Positions 33,103 through 41,936 of a stretch of DNA of 64,000 nt are shown here, in pieces. The notes beneath the pieces were generated by a model, which saw only the letters and a list, made by a program, of their open reading frames with translations, was not told the DNA's origin and searched no databases. The stretch's first letter is position 1; the number at the start of each line of letters is the position of its first letter. This DNA comes from Xanthobacter dioxanivorans (GTDB lineage Bacteria; Pseudomonadota; Alphaproteobacteria; Rhizobiales; Xanthobacteraceae), in contig NZ_CP063362.1 of assembly GCF_016807805.1 (NCBI RefSeq), forward strand, positions 5,684,501-5,748,500. The letters run 5' to 3'. A program made the position numbers and the translations under genes.

Positions 33103-34017
33103 TCACTTCGCGGCGGGAGCCGCGGCCGGCGCGGGCGCCGGGGTCGCCGGGGCGGGCGCCGCCGGCTTCTCGATCTTGGCGTCGGCCCGCAGCTTGGTGA
33201 CCATGTCGGCCTGGGCCTTGCGCACCAGGTACTGCTCCACCTGGTCCTGCACCTGCTCGTAGGTGGGAACCGGCTTCTGGCGCTTGTCCTCGAGCTTGAT
33301 GACGTGCCAGCCGAACTGGCTCTTCACCGGGTCGGAGACCTGGCCCTTCTCCAGCTTGAAGGCCGCATCGGCGAATTCCGGCACCATCTGCTCCTTAGTG
33401 AAGTAGCCGAGGTCGCCGCCGTCCTCGGCGCTGTCCTTGGAATTCTCCTTGGCGAGCTTGGCGAAGTCCTCGCCAGCCCGCGCCTTCTTGGCGATTTCCT
33501 TGGCCTTGGCCTCGTCTTCCACGAGAATATGGCGGGCGTGCACTTCCTGCTCGGCCGGGGCAGACTTGACGAACTCGTCGTAGGTCTTGCGCTTCATCTC
33601 GTCGGTGACCGCCTTCTTGGCCTCCTGGTTCATCATGGTTTCCATGAGCGCCTTGGTGCGCAGGTAGGAGAGGCGCTGCTGGAAGGCCGGCGTCTGGTCC
33701 AGCTTCTGGGCCTCGGCGGCCTTGGCGATCAGGGTCATATCGGTGAGGAAGGAGAGGATATACTCATCCCGCTGCGGTCCCTGGAGCTGGGGCGGCAGGC
33801 CCGCGCCGATATCCTCAACGGCGATGGCCACTTCGCTGGCGCGGATGGGCGTTCCGTTCACGGTGGCGACCACCGGATCAGAGGCCGCGGCCGCCGGCGC
33901 CGCGGCAGGAGGCGTCGCCGGAGCGGCACCCTGCGCAAGCGCGGCCCCGACCGACGCGACGGAGACGGATGCGGCGAGCGCGGCGGCAAAAAGAGGGGTT
34001 AAGGCGGAACGCATCAT
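33103..34017 (-). CDS. Periplasmic peptidyl-prolyl isomerase, parvulin type
   Basis: The 304-residue protein has a signal peptide (cleavage after LAQG near residue 30), a SurA-like N-terminal helical domain (DPVVATVNGTPIRASEVAIAVEDIG...), a parvulin PPIase domain from about residue 165 (HARHILVEDEAKAKEIAKKA, EDGGDLGYFTKEQMVPEFADAAF, PVKSQFGWHVIKLEDKR), and an alanine/proline tail. It helps fold outer-membrane or periplasmic proteins. Homologues of this length are common in Rhizobiales. The start at 34017 (ATG-ATG) is preferred over 34137 because it places the signal peptide at the N-terminus. Confidence 0.92.
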   Translation of the reverse strand: MMRSALTPLFAAALAASVSVASVGAALAQGAAPATPPAAAPAAAASDPVVATVNGTPIRASEVAIAVEDIGAGLPPQLQGPQRDEYILSFLTDMTLIAKAAEAQKLDQTPAFQQRLSYLRTKALMETMMNQEAKKAVTDEMKRKTYDEFVKSAPAEQEVHARHILVEDEAKAKEIAKKARAGEDFAKLAKENSKDSAEDGGDLGYFTKEQMVPEFADAAFKLEKGQVSDPVKSQFGWHVIKLEDKRQKPVPTYEQVQDQVEQYLVRKAQADMVTKLRADAKIEKPAAPAPATPAPAPAAAPAAK

Positions 34018-34336
34018 GGGTCCGGTTTCCTCGGATTTCTTCGGTCGACCCGAAGCGGGGCGCAACCTTGCGCAGGTCTCCTCCCCTGACAAGAGGGCAT
34101 TGTTGGGGCATGCGGCCGGAAGAATGTGCAACGACAAATCGTGACCGAGGGCTTTCGTTCCAACACGGGAGCCTGTATAAGGCGCGCCTTCAATCGGGAA
34201 TGCCGGCAGACAGGCGAGCCCCGCGCGAACCCCCGCAGCGGCGCACCCATGCGCGCCGTAGCGGGACCGATCAAGGTTCGCCGATCACAAGTCTGCAAGG
34301 CGTGACCCGCACGCATCGTCGTCAGGAGTTTGGACA
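34018..34336. other. Intergenic region between parvulin and rpmF
   Basis: No gene is supported. For rpmF, TATAAG (34176-34181) with TTTCGT (34153-34158, 17 bases apart) is a weak promoter candidate. The 150-base leader of rpmF has several GC-rich dyads. Confidence 0.4.
34153..34181 (+). promoter_or_regulatory. Candidate promoter of rpmF
   Basis: TATAAG at 34176-34181 resembles a -10 element and TTTCGT, 17 bases upstream, is a poor -35. It is one of the few AT-rich stretches in the region upstream of rpmF. Confidence 0.35.
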
Positions 34337-34522
34337 ATGGCTGTCCCCAAGAGAAAGACCTCGCCGTCCCGCCGGGGCATGCGCCGCTCGGCTGACGCGC
34401 TGAAGCAGCCCACCTATGTGGAAGACAAGGATTCGGGCGAGCTGCGCCGTCCGCACCACCTCGACCTCAAGACCGGCATGTACCGCGGTCGCCAGATCCT
34501 GAAGCCGAAGGCCGAAGCCTGA
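34337..34522 (+). CDS. rpmF: 50S ribosomal protein L32
   Basis: The 61-residue protein starts [20 protein letters not shown] and is a complete L32, with [19 protein letters not shown] at residues 37-55. It lacks the zinc-binding cysteines found in some L32 proteins, as usual for alphaproteobacteria. It stands alone here and is not next to plsX-fabH, which it joins in many bacteria. Confidence 0.97.
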   Translation: MAVPKRKTSPSRRGMRRSADALKQPTYVEDKDSGELRRPHHLDLKTGMYRGRQILKPKAEA

Positions 34523-34872
34523 GGTTGAGGATCGGCCCGAGCGCGCAAGGCGGCCCTTGCCGCCGCGCCATCAGGGCCTCGGCGAGAGGGTGATGCCGGC
34601 GCCGGATGCGCCGGCTGCGGGTGGCGCATGGTATCGCGGTGCGACCAAGCCCCTCATCCAGACAGGGAATAGAGTCTCCGCTCTCATCCCTGCCCTGCGG
34701 GCCCAGGCCCCCCTGCCCGCGCTCCGCCTTCCAACTGTTCGAACCGCCTGCGCCATCGAGGCGTCACGGGGAGCCGTGACTTTCGCCGCCTGATGTGTCA
34801 CCCATCGCGCGGCGCCGCGGCGGTCAGGCGAGCGATTCGTGCAACCGCGGCCAATCGGCCCGAGGAGCACCC
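34523..34872. other. Intergenic region after rpmF
   Basis: No gene is supported in 350 bases; a 78-codon open frame from 34557 has no conserved features. GCCGGCGCCGGATGCGCCGGC near 34596 is a strong dyad that could terminate rpmF. Confidence 0.4.
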
Positions 34873-35274
34873 ATGCTGACGCCCATTCCGCTGCTGATCG
34901 TTCCCCTCGCGATCTTCAACATCGTCGTCTTCCTGATGCCCGGCACGGACTGGTACACCCATCTGGCATCGATCGGCATGATGTCCGGCGCGCAGTGGAC
35001 CATCAACTGGGGCGAGGCCTTCGTCGCGCTCAGCCTGTTTTTCCTGTTCTTCGAGATCGTGAAGGCGACGCGGATCACCTCCCGCTCGATCATCGATCAC
35101 ATGTTGTCCATGCTCGTATTTGTGGCCGGCATGGCGGAATTCCTCCTGGTGCCCCAGGCGGGCAATTCCGTGTTCGCGCTGCTTTTGTGCGTGATGCTGC
35201 TCGACGTGGTGGCCGGCTTCTCCGTGTCGGTGCGCGTGGCCCAGCGTGACTTCGCCATCGAGCCCCGCGAGTAG
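34873..35274 (+). CDS. Conserved four-helix membrane protein
   Basis: The 133-residue protein begins MLTPIPLLIVPLAIFNIVVFLMPGTDWYTHLASIGMMSG and has four hydrophobic helices at about residues 4-20, 45-64, 75-94 and 100-119, with short loops. The layout fits a conserved Rhizobiales membrane protein family without assigned function. I see no catalytic or binding motif. A GAGGAGC ribosome binding site precedes the start at 34873; the longer frame from 34795 is rejected. It stands alone, and the region on both sides is non-coding. Confidence 0.75.
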   Translation: MLTPIPLLIVPLAIFNIVVFLMPGTDWYTHLASIGMMSGAQWTINWGEAFVALSLFFLFFEIVKATRITSRSIIDHMLSMLVFVAGMAEFLLVPQAGNSVFALLLCVMLLDVVAGFSVSVRVAQRDFAIEPRE

Positions 35275-35579
35275 AAAGCCACCGGTGCGTTCAACCGGAC
35301 GCACGCGGCGCCGGCTCTCGCATGCCGCGCCTACATGAGTTCTCCTCACGACCTGAGCCCGGCACCGACGAATCCGTCCGCCGGGCCTGCGCGCGCCTGC
35401 CCCCTGCACCACGTCCAACCATAGACGGAGCCAGGCGCGGACGCGCCCGCAGGCGGAGGGCTCGCGCGAGAATGGATGCGGCCGGAGGCTGCCGGCAGAT
35501 TCTGACGGCGAGGCAGCGGAATACCAGGGGAACGCCGGGCAGCGGCGACGTCGAACCGCGCCGCCGCTGCCGGCCGTGA
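35275..35579. other. Intergenic region between the membrane protein and phaR
   Basis: No gene is supported. The bases 35290-35330 hold GTGCG/CGCAC dyads that may form the terminator of the membrane protein gene. Nothing else stands out. Confidence 0.35.
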
Positions 35580-36281
35580 TCAGCCCTGGTCGGTGCCGGT
35601 TTTGGGTTCGGCCTTAGGTTCGGCCTTGGGCTCAGCCTTGAATTCGGCCTTAGGCTCGCTCTTCGGCACGACGAGCTGTTCCAGCTTTGCCTGCATGTCC
35701 GCCATCTGCTTCTTGAGCGCATCGAGTTCGTCGGTGCGCGGCTCGGGAACGGCCGGCGTGGAGGAAGCTGGAGGCGCGATGGCCGGTGCCGTGCCGGCGG
35801 CCGGCTCCTCGCCCTTCGGGAAGGGCAGGAAAATATGGAAGGCCCGCTCGAACATTTCCATGTTGCGGCGCACATGCTCGTCGAGCCCAGGAAAGCCAAC
35901 CCCCGTGAGCGATCCGACCCCCGTGAGCGACTTCGTCACGTGCTCGCGAAACTTTCCCTGGTCCTTGGTAAAGCTGTCGATGGACGCTTCGAGATATCGC
36001 GGCACAAGCATCTGCATGCTGTCACCGTAAAACCTGATGATCTGGCGCAGGAAAGCGATGGGCAACAGATTTTGCCCCTTGTTCTCTTGCTCGAAGATGA
36101 TCTGGGTCAGAACAGAATGAGTAATGTCCTCACCGTTCTTGGCATCATACACTACGAAATCCTCGCCTTCCTTCACCATGTTGGCGAGGTCTTCGAGGGT
36201 CACGTAGGTGCTGGTCCCCGTATTGTAGAGACGGCGGTTGGCGTATTTCTTGATGGTGACTGGCTCTTGCGACTTTGCCAT
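35580..36281 (-). CDS. phaR: Polyhydroxyalkanoate synthesis repressor PhaR
   Basis: PhaR represses phasin and polyester genes and responds to the polymer. The 233-residue protein has the PHB/PHA accumulation regulator DNA-binding domain at residues 8-67 (IKKYANRRLYNTGTSTYVTLEDLANMVKEGEDFVVYDAKNGEDITHSVLTQII), a middle PHB-binding domain with LLPIAFLRQIIRFYGDSMQ, and a variable tail of EPKAE-type repeats. An 18-base direct duplication at 35899-35934 yields SLTGVG twice. It is divergently arranged with phaA-phaB. Confidence 0.96.
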   Translation of the reverse strand: MAKSQEPVTIKKYANRRLYNTGTSTYVTLEDLANMVKEGEDFVVYDAKNGEDITHSVLTQIIFEQENKGQNLLPIAFLRQIIRFYGDSMQMLVPRYLEASIDSFTKDQGKFREHVTKSLTGVGSLTGVGFPGLDEHVRRNMEMFERAFHIFLPFPKGEEPAAGTAPAIAPPASSTPAVPEPRTDELDALKKQMADMQAKLEQLVVPKSEPKAEFKAEPKAEPKAEPKTGTDQG

Positions 36282-36462
36282 CGTCCGGTCATCCGTTTTC
36301 CTTGGGCGGAGCGGCAGGTTAAGGCGTTTCCAAGGACAGAGCTACCACTTTGTGTGCGACGCGCCTGCCCATTTCGCAGTGCGTCCGCACGAGGCGCGCG
36401 GGCGGCGCCGACGAAGGTTCTATCCCATCCCATCCGCGCGGCTCTTGCCATGAGGTGGGTCA

Positions 36463-36491
36463 TTGACACATGGTCCACGCCAGCCACGATA
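36463..36491 (+). promoter_or_regulatory. Candidate promoter of phaA
   Basis: A perfect -35, TTGACA (36463-36468), is followed after 17 bases by ACGATA (36486-36491), a weak -10. It lies 90 bases upstream of phaA in the phaR-phaA divergent region, where PhaR would be expected to bind. Confidence 0.45.
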
Positions 36492-36580
36492 GGGGTTGAA
36501 GAAGCCGCGCTTCCACGCCCTGCGCACACTTTTGAACGAGGCGTGAAGCCACCCGCCCGAGCTTCCCAGGAGAGACCCCC

Positions 36581-37759
36581 ATGAAGGAAGACGTCGTCAT
36601 CGTCAGCGCTGCGCGCACCCCCGTCGGGTCGTTCAACGGCGCACTTTCGGCCCTGCCCGCCCACGAGCTTGGCGCCATCGCCATCAAGGCGGCGCTGGAG
36701 CGCGCGGGCCTGCCCGGCGCTTCCGTCAGCGAAGTGATTCTCGGCCAGGTGCTGACCGCGGCACAGGGCCAGAACCCGGCGCGGCAGGCCTCCATCAAGG
36801 CCGGCGTGCCCATCGAGAGCCCGGCCTGGGAAGTGAACATGGTGTGTGGCTCCGGCCTGCGCACGGTGGCCCTCGGCGCCCAGGCCATCGCCAACGGCGA
36901 CAGCGAGATCGTGGTGGCCGGCGGCCAGGAATCCATGAGCCAGTCCACCCATGCGGCGCATCTGCGCAACGGGCAGCGCATGGGCGACCTCGCCTTCACC
37001 GACACCATGATCAAGGACGGCCTGTGGGACGCCTTCAACGGCTACCACATGGGCAACACCGCCGAGAACGTGGCGCGCCAGTACCAGATCACCCGCCAGG
37101 AGCAGGACGAGTTCGCCGTCGCATCCCAGAACAAGGCGGAAGCGGCCCAGAAGGCCGGCAAGTTCAAGGACGAGATCGTCCCCGTCACCATCTCCACCCG
37201 CAAGGGCGACGTGGTGGTGGACCAGGACGAGTACATCCGCCACGGCGCCACGGTCGAGGCGATGGCCAAGCTGAAGCCGGCCTTCGCCAAGGACGGCACG
37301 GTCACCGCCGGCAACGCCTCCGGCATCAATGACGGCGCTGCCGCCGTGGTGCTCATGAGCGCCGCCAAGGCCAAGGCCGAAGGCAAGACCCCGCTCGCCC
37401 GCATCGTCTCCTGGGCCCAGGCCGGCGTAGATCCCGCGGTCATGGGCACGGGTCCCATTCCGGCCTCGCGCCTCGCCCTCGAGAAGGCCGGCTGGAGCGC
37501 GTCGGACCTCGATCTCGTGGAGGCCAACGAGGCCTTTGCGGCCCAGGCCATCGCGGTCAACAAGGACCTCGGCTGGGACCTCGGCAAGGTGAACGTGAAC
37601 GGCGGCGCCATCGCCATCGGCCACCCCATCGGCGCCTCGGGCGCCCGCATTCTGGTGACGTTGCTGCACGAGATGCAGAAGCGCGACGCGAAGAAGGGCC
37701 TCGCCACCCTGTGCATCGGCGGCGGCATGGGCATCGCCATGTGCATCGCCCGCGACTGA
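36581..37759 (+). CDS. phaA: Acetyl-CoA acetyltransferase (beta-ketothiolase)
   Basis: PhaA condenses two acetyl-CoA to acetoacetyl-CoA, the first step of polyhydroxybutyrate synthesis. The 392-residue thiolase has acyl-binding C89 (MVCGSGLRT), [11 protein letters not shown] near residue 348 with the catalytic histidine, and the second cysteine in [10 protein letters not shown] near 380. It is followed by phaB after 200 bases, and preceded by the divergent phaR. PhaC, the polymer synthase, is not in the window. Confidence 0.96.
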   Translation: MKEDVVIVSAARTPVGSFNGALSALPAHELGAIAIKAALERAGLPGASVSEVILGQVLTAAQGQNPARQASIKAGVPIESPAWEVNMVCGSGLRTVALGAQAIANGDSEIVVAGGQESMSQSTHAAHLRNGQRMGDLAFTDTMIKDGLWDAFNGYHMGNTAENVARQYQITRQEQDEFAVASQNKAEAAQKAGKFKDEIVPVTISTRKGDVVVDQDEYIRHGATVEAMAKLKPAFAKDGTVTAGNASGINDGAAAVVLMSAAKAKAEGKTPLARIVSWAQAGVDPAVMGTGPIPASRLALEKAGWSASDLDLVEANEAFAAQAIAVNKDLGWDLGKVNVNGGAIAIGHPIGASGARILVTLLHEMQKRDAKKGLATLCIGGGMGIAMCIARD

Positions 37760-37820
37760 GCGTCCGTCCGGACAGAGGCTGAAGCGCGCGCAATGCACAA
37801 CTGACGCGCGCACACCGCCC

Positions 37821-37845
37821 GGGCCGCGACCTTCCATCGCGGCCC
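37821..37845 (+). terminator. Hairpin between phaA and phaB
   Basis: A 9-bp stem (37821-37829 with 37837-37845) and a seven-base loop lie in the 200-base gap. It may weaken read-through or stabilise the phaA message, giving different levels of the two enzymes. Confidence 0.45.
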
Positions 37846-37959
37846 GCCGTTGCCCAACATAAACATTGAGTTGGTAAACACCACCCGGGTGTGGCTCGAC
37901 CCGCTCCGGGAACAGGTGAGGTGTCTTCAGGTCGAGCCAATAGTCGTAAGGAGGGAACC

Positions 37960-38682
37960 ATGGGACGCGTCGCATTGGTCACGGGCGGCACGCGTGGGAT
38001 AGGTGAGGCCATCTCGGTGGCGCTGAAGGCCGCCGGCTACACGGTCGCTGCCAGCTTCGCGGGCAACGAGGAGGCAGCCAAGGCGTTTTCCGAGAAGACC
38101 GGCATTCACACCTACAAGTGGGACGTCTCGGACTTCGAGGCCTGCAAGGCCGGCATTGCCAAGGTCGAGGCCGATCTCGGCCCGGTGGAAGTGCTGGTGA
38201 ACAACGCCGGCATCACCCGCGACGGCCAGCTCCACAAGATGTCGCTGGAGCAGTGGAGCGCGGTGATCAACACCAACCTCAACTCCGCCTTCAACATGAC
38301 CCGCAACGTGATCGAGGGCATGCGCGACCGCAAGTTCGGCCGCATCGTCTGCATCTCGTCCATCAACGGGCAGAAGGGCCAGTTCGGCCAGACCAATTAT
38401 TCCGCCGCCAAGGCCGGCGAGATCGGCTTCGTCAAGGCCCTGGCGCAGGAAAGCGCGCGCCTCGGCATCACGGTGAACGCCATCGCCCCCGGCTATATCG
38501 GCACGGAAATGGTGAAAGCTGTGCCGGCCGAGGCGCTGGCGAAGATCGTGGCGACCATCCCCGTCGGCCGCCTCGGCGAGCCGGAGGATATCGCCCGCTG
38601 CGTGGTCTTCCTCGTCTCCGACGACGCCGGCTTCATCACTGGCGCGACCATGACCGTCAACGGCGCCCAGTACATCACCTGA
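37960..38682 (+). CDS. phaB: Acetoacetyl-CoA reductase
   Basis: PhaB reduces acetoacetyl-CoA to (R)-3-hydroxybutyryl-CoA with NADPH. The 240-residue short-chain dehydrogenase has TGGTRGIGE (residues 8-16), NNAG (81-84) and the catalytic Ser134, Tyr147 and Lys151, with the PhaB-type segment GQKGQFGQTNYSAAKAG. Start at 37960 is set by the AAGGAGG ribosome binding site. It is the second gene of the PHB cluster and is 41% or so shorter than phaA, as expected. Confidence 0.95.
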   Translation: MGRVALVTGGTRGIGEAISVALKAAGYTVAASFAGNEEAAKAFSEKTGIHTYKWDVSDFEACKAGIAKVEADLGPVEVLVNNAGITRDGQLHKMSLEQWSAVINTNLNSAFNMTRNVIEGMRDRKFGRIVCISSINGQKGQFGQTNYSAAKAGEIGFVKALAQESARLGITVNAIAPGYIGTEMVKAVPAEALAKIVATIPVGRLGEPEDIARCVVFLVSDDAGFITGATMTVNGAQYIT

Positions 38683-38720
38683 GCCTGCCGCCGGCCCGCC
38701 CCTGCCCCGCCCCCTTCCGC

Positions 38721-38745
38721 CATGCCCCGGCTCGTCCGGGGCATG
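38721..38745. terminator. REP-like hairpin after phaB
   Basis: A perfect 10-bp stem (38721-38730 with 38736-38745) with loop CTCGT, followed by TGCTTTTTGAGG, fits a terminator of phaB. It is another member of the CCGG-pentaloop-CCGG family. Confidence 0.75.
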
Positions 38746-38788
38746 TGCTTTTTGAGGGGATGCCGCCTGCGGCGGCGGCGGTGGAGAC

Positions 38789-39247
38789 CTACACAACCAG
38801 TGTTTCCAGCAGCGCCCGCACGGCGTCGGGGATCGGCACCGGCTTCTGGGTCGCCCGGTCCACATAGACGTGGACGAAATGGCCCTGCGCCGCTGCGCGC
38901 GGATCCTCGCCCTGGAACAGGGCGATCTCATAGCGCACCGAGGAGGAGCCGAGCTTCGTCACCCGCATGCCGGCCCTGACCGGGGCCGGGTAGGTGAGGC
39001 TGCGGAAATAGGTGCAGCGCGTCTCCACCACGAGGCCGATGACCGGGCTGGTCTGCGGGTCGAGCGCGCCGGCAGAAACCAGCTGCTCGTTCACCACGGT
39101 GTCGAAATAGGAGTAATAGACCACGTTGTTCACGTGGCCGTAGACGTCCACGTCGGCCCAGCGCGTGGTGATGGGCAGCACGTGGGAAAAGCCCTCGATC
39201 AGCACCGGCGCCTCGCGCCCGCCGCTCCCCTGCGCCTGTCCGCTCAT
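38789..39247 (-). CDS. Acyl-CoA thioesterase, 4-hydroxybenzoyl-CoA type
   Basis: The 152-residue hotdog-fold protein has TTRWADVDVYGHVNNVVYYSYFDTVVNEQL at residues 27-56, which contains the catalytic Asp of the YbgC/4HBT family (in DVDVYGHVNN), followed by GLVVETRCTYFRSLTYPAPVRAG. It hydrolyses acyl-CoA thioesters, probably short or medium chains. The start at 39247 gives a normal N-terminus. It is the downstream partner of nothing on the same strand; the preceding gene 39340 reads the same way and could be cotranscribed. Confidence 0.9.
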   Translation of the reverse strand: MSGQAQGSGGREAPVLIEGFSHVLPITTRWADVDVYGHVNNVVYYSYFDTVVNEQLVSAGALDPQTSPVIGLVVETRCTYFRSLTYPAPVRAGMRVTKLGSSSVRYEIALFQGEDPRAAAQGHFVHVYVDRATQKPVPIPDAVRALLETLVV

Positions 39248-39339
39248 CCCGTTTCCCCGTTTGCAGGCCGCCGGCACGGCGGCCCTTCCCCTGTTTAAAG
39301 CCGGACGCGCCCGCCTCGAAAGCCGAATCGGCGCCCCTC

Positions 39340-40239
39340 TCAGTCTTCGCGGACACCGCCCGGCGGCAGCGGCACCTCGCGCGCGCCGAGCGCGTCGGCG
39401 AGCCGCATCTGCGCCGAGCCGGGTCGCAGGGGCTTCTGCTGGCTCTCGTGCGGCGCCCAGCCGGAGAGGAAGACGATCTCGAAGGTCGCGCGTACCCGCC
39501 CGTCGGCATCGGCGAACCGTTCTGCATAGACCTCTGCTGCGCGCAGGAGCGTGGCGCGGCGCATCGGCACCCGCCGACGCTCCAGGAGCGCGTTGGTGCC
39601 ACCCATGCGGCGCAGGTCCGAGAACAGGGAGAAGGGCGAGCCATAGCGCACCACCACCCGGTCCACGTCGGTGACCGGAAGGGTGAAGCCGGCACGCTGG
39701 AGCAGGGCGCCGAGATCCCGCACGTCGGCGAACGGCGCGACGCGCGGGGAGAGGCCTCCGGTGGTCTCGCTCTCGGCGACGGCGAAGGCCTGCCGCAGTT
39801 CGGTGAGGCTGCTCCCGCCCAGCAGGGCGGCGAGGAAGAGCCCATCGGGCTTGAGCGCACGCCGCACCTGCGCAAGGACGCCCGGCAGGTCGTTCACCGT
39901 CTGCAGGGACAAGGCGGAAACAACGAGATCGAGCGCGCCATCGGCGAACGGCAGCGCCTCCTCGTCGGCCACCACGGCCGGCGGCGCCGCCCCCTGGCCC
40001 GGAGCCGCGCGGAACAGGCGCCCGACGGCGGCGTGGCCGGCGAGCGCGCGGGCGAGCGCATCGGTCGGCGTGCCGAGGTCCACGGCCGTCTCGAATCGCC
40101 GCTTCACCGCCGCCAAGCGGTCGGCCACATCCTCGGCCGCCCGCTCCAGCAGGAAGGGCTCGGGGCCCAGGCGCGCGGCCCGCGCCAGGCGCCGGCGCAG
40201 GAGGGGACGATCGAAGACGAGGGGAGCGGCGTCGGTCAT
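39340..40239 (-). CDS. SAM-dependent methyltransferase-fold protein, NDUFAF5/BioC-like
   Basis: The 299-residue protein has a truncated SAM-binding domain: FETAVDLGTPTDALARALAG and ADEEALPFADGALDLVVSALSLQTVNDLPGVLAQVRRALKPDGLFLAALLGGSSLTELR, and a C-terminal domain with RRMGGTNALLERRRVPMRRATLLRAAEVYAERFADADGRVRATFEIVFLSGWAPHESQQKPLRPGSAQMRLADAL. This C-terminal part is characteristic of the alphaproteobacterial relatives of mitochondrial NDUFAF5, a complex I assembly arginine hydroxylase. Role by homology only. The G-x-G-x-G motif is weakened (DLGTPTD), so catalysis may be different. Confidence 0.83.
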   Translation of the reverse strand: MTDAAPLVFDRPLLRRRLARAARLGPEPFLLERAAEDVADRLAAVKRRFETAVDLGTPTDALARALAGHAAVGRLFRAAPGQGAAPPAVVADEEALPFADGALDLVVSALSLQTVNDLPGVLAQVRRALKPDGLFLAALLGGSSLTELRQAFAVAESETTGGLSPRVAPFADVRDLGALLQRAGFTLPVTDVDRVVVRYGSPFSLFSDLRRMGGTNALLERRRVPMRRATLLRAAEVYAERFADADGRVRATFEIVFLSGWAPHESQQKPLRPGSAQMRLADALGAREVPLPPGGVRED

Positions 40240-40430
40240 GGAGCGCATATAGGGCCTCGCACCACCGGATGCACGCGCGCGCCGGCCGCGTTCGCAGCGG
40301 GCACCTTGCACGCGGCATTAAAGCTGCCTTTCGCCGGGGCGCCATTGATCGCCGGGCGAGGGCTCGCTACAGGCGGAGGACAAACGCCAAGAAAGCCCCG
40401 CCGGATGCCGGCGGGACGCGGGAGAACGCC

Positions 40431-41687
40431 ATGCCGCCCGAGCCCCTCTCCGACCGGGACATCCTCCTCGGCCTGTTCGATGCCGCGCTCGCCGCCGCGC
40501 TGCCGGAGGGCAAGTTCAGGGACCGCCTGCCCGCCCCGCCGAAAGGCCGGACGATCGTCATCGGGGCCGGCAAGGCCTCGGCGCGCATGGCCCGCGCCTT
40601 CGAGGAGGAATGGGGCCGCCCCTGCGAGGGCCTCATCGTCACCCGCTACGGCCATGGCTGCGAGACCCGCCACATCGAGATCGTGGAGGCCGCCCACCCC
40701 GTGCCCGACCAGGCGGGGCTCGACGCGGCGCGGCGCATCCTGGAGCTGGCGCGTGGCGCCGGGCCCGACGACCTCGTGGTGTGCCTCATGTCGGGCGGCG
40801 CCTCGGCCCTGCTCACCTTGCCGGCGGAGGGGCTGTCGCTGGCCGACAAGCAGGCGCTCAACGCCGCCCTGCTGAAGTCCGGCGCGCCCATCGGCGTCAT
40901 GAACCGCGTGCGCAAGTCCGTGTCCGCCATCAAGGGCGGGCGCCTCGCCGCCGCCATCGCCCCGGCGCGGGCGGTGACCTATCTCATCTCCGACGTGCCG
41001 GGGGACGATCCCGCGGCCATCGGCTCCGGCCCCACCATCCCGGAGGCCTCGGACCCGGAGGCGGTGCTCGCCTTGATGCGCACCTGGGGCATCGAGGTCA
41101 CCGCAAAGCTCGAGGGCGTCATCCGCGCCAACACCGTCTCGGGTGATGCCATCGCTGGGCAGGAGGTGCACATGATCGCCACGCCCCTCATGGCGCTGAA
41201 GGCGGCGGAGGCGAAGGCCCGCGATTTCGGCCTCACCCCCCTCATCCTCGGCGACGCCATCGAGGGGGAAGCGCGGGAGGCGGCCATCGTGTTCGCCGGC
41301 ATCGCCAACTCGGTCGCCTCGCACGGGCTCCCCGCGGCGGCGCCCTGCGTTCTTCTGTCCGGCGGCGAGACCACGGTGACGGTGCGCGGCAAGGGGCGCG
41401 GCGGGCGCAGCGTGGAGTTCCTGCTGGCGCTCGCCGTGGCGCTGAAGGGACGGCCCGGCGTCTGCGCCGTCTCCTGCGACACGGACGGGGTGGACGGGAC
41501 CGAGGACAATGCCGGCGCCTGGTTCGATTCGGGCCTGCTGGAAGCGGCGGCGGGGCTCGGGCTGAAGCCGGAGGACTTCCTCGCCAACAATGACGGCTAC
41601 AGCTTCTTCGCCGCCCTCGACCGCCTGGTCATCACCGGGCCCACTTTGACCAACGTCAATGATTTCCGAGCCATACTGGTACGGTAG
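40431..41687 (+). CDS. Glycerate 2-kinase / hydroxypyruvate reductase-like (MOFRL family)
   Basis: The 418-residue protein has the DUF4147 N-terminal domain (TIVIGAGKASARMARAFEEEW near residue 42, VVCLMSGGASALLTLPAEGLSLADKQALNAALLKSGAPIGVMNRVRKSVSAIKGGRLA near 115) and the MOFRL C-terminal domain with LSGGETTVTVRGKGRGGRSVEFLLALA near residue 308 and DTDGVDGTEDNAGA near 346. This is glycerate kinase type II (GckA/TtuD), which phosphorylates glycerate at C2 and connects tartrate or glyoxylate use to glycolysis. Kinase function is the better supported of the two names. Confidence 0.9.
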   Translation: MPPEPLSDRDILLGLFDAALAAALPEGKFRDRLPAPPKGRTIVIGAGKASARMARAFEEEWGRPCEGLIVTRYGHGCETRHIEIVEAAHPVPDQAGLDAARRILELARGAGPDDLVVCLMSGGASALLTLPAEGLSLADKQALNAALLKSGAPIGVMNRVRKSVSAIKGGRLAAAIAPARAVTYLISDVPGDDPAAIGSGPTIPEASDPEAVLALMRTWGIEVTAKLEGVIRANTVSGDAIAGQEVHMIATPLMALKAAEAKARDFGLTPLILGDAIEGEAREAAIVFAGIANSVASHGLPAAAPCVLLSGGETTVTVRGKGRGGRSVEFLLALAVALKGRPGVCAVSCDTDGVDGTEDNAGAWFDSGLLEAAAGLGLKPEDFLANNDGYSFFAALDRLVITGPTLTNVNDFRAILVR

Positions 41688-41936
41688 TGGACCGGACGGA
41701 ATCCATTGCGGCGGACGCGTGGCCGAGGCCTCCTGCTGCGGCGCAGCGGCGCTGCGTGCAGCGCATACCGCAATTTTTTCTTTAAATATCAACTGACTGA
41801 ATGGAGGCGCCCGGATTTTGGGCAGACTCCTGCCGTATTCGTTAAGGTCAGCCCCATTGACCTTTGCTGCATTGCACCTAATTTCCATCGCGGAGGAACC
41901 GGGGGGCTTTCCAAGACGCCAGTCTGGAGACCACCA
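41688..41936. other. AT-rich regulatory region upstream of the GNAT gene
   Basis: Bases 41770-41880 are unusually AT-rich for this genome (TTTTTTCTTTAAATATCAAC and so on). It probably contains a promoter and protein-binding sites, but no clear motif is identified. CGGAGGAACCGGGG and TGGAGACC are possible translation signals near the gene start at 41937. Confidence 0.4.

Noticed and set aside
34523..34872. tRNA or small RNA gene after rpmF
   Set aside because: The dyads do not form a cloverleaf and there is no acceptor stem or T-loop consensus.
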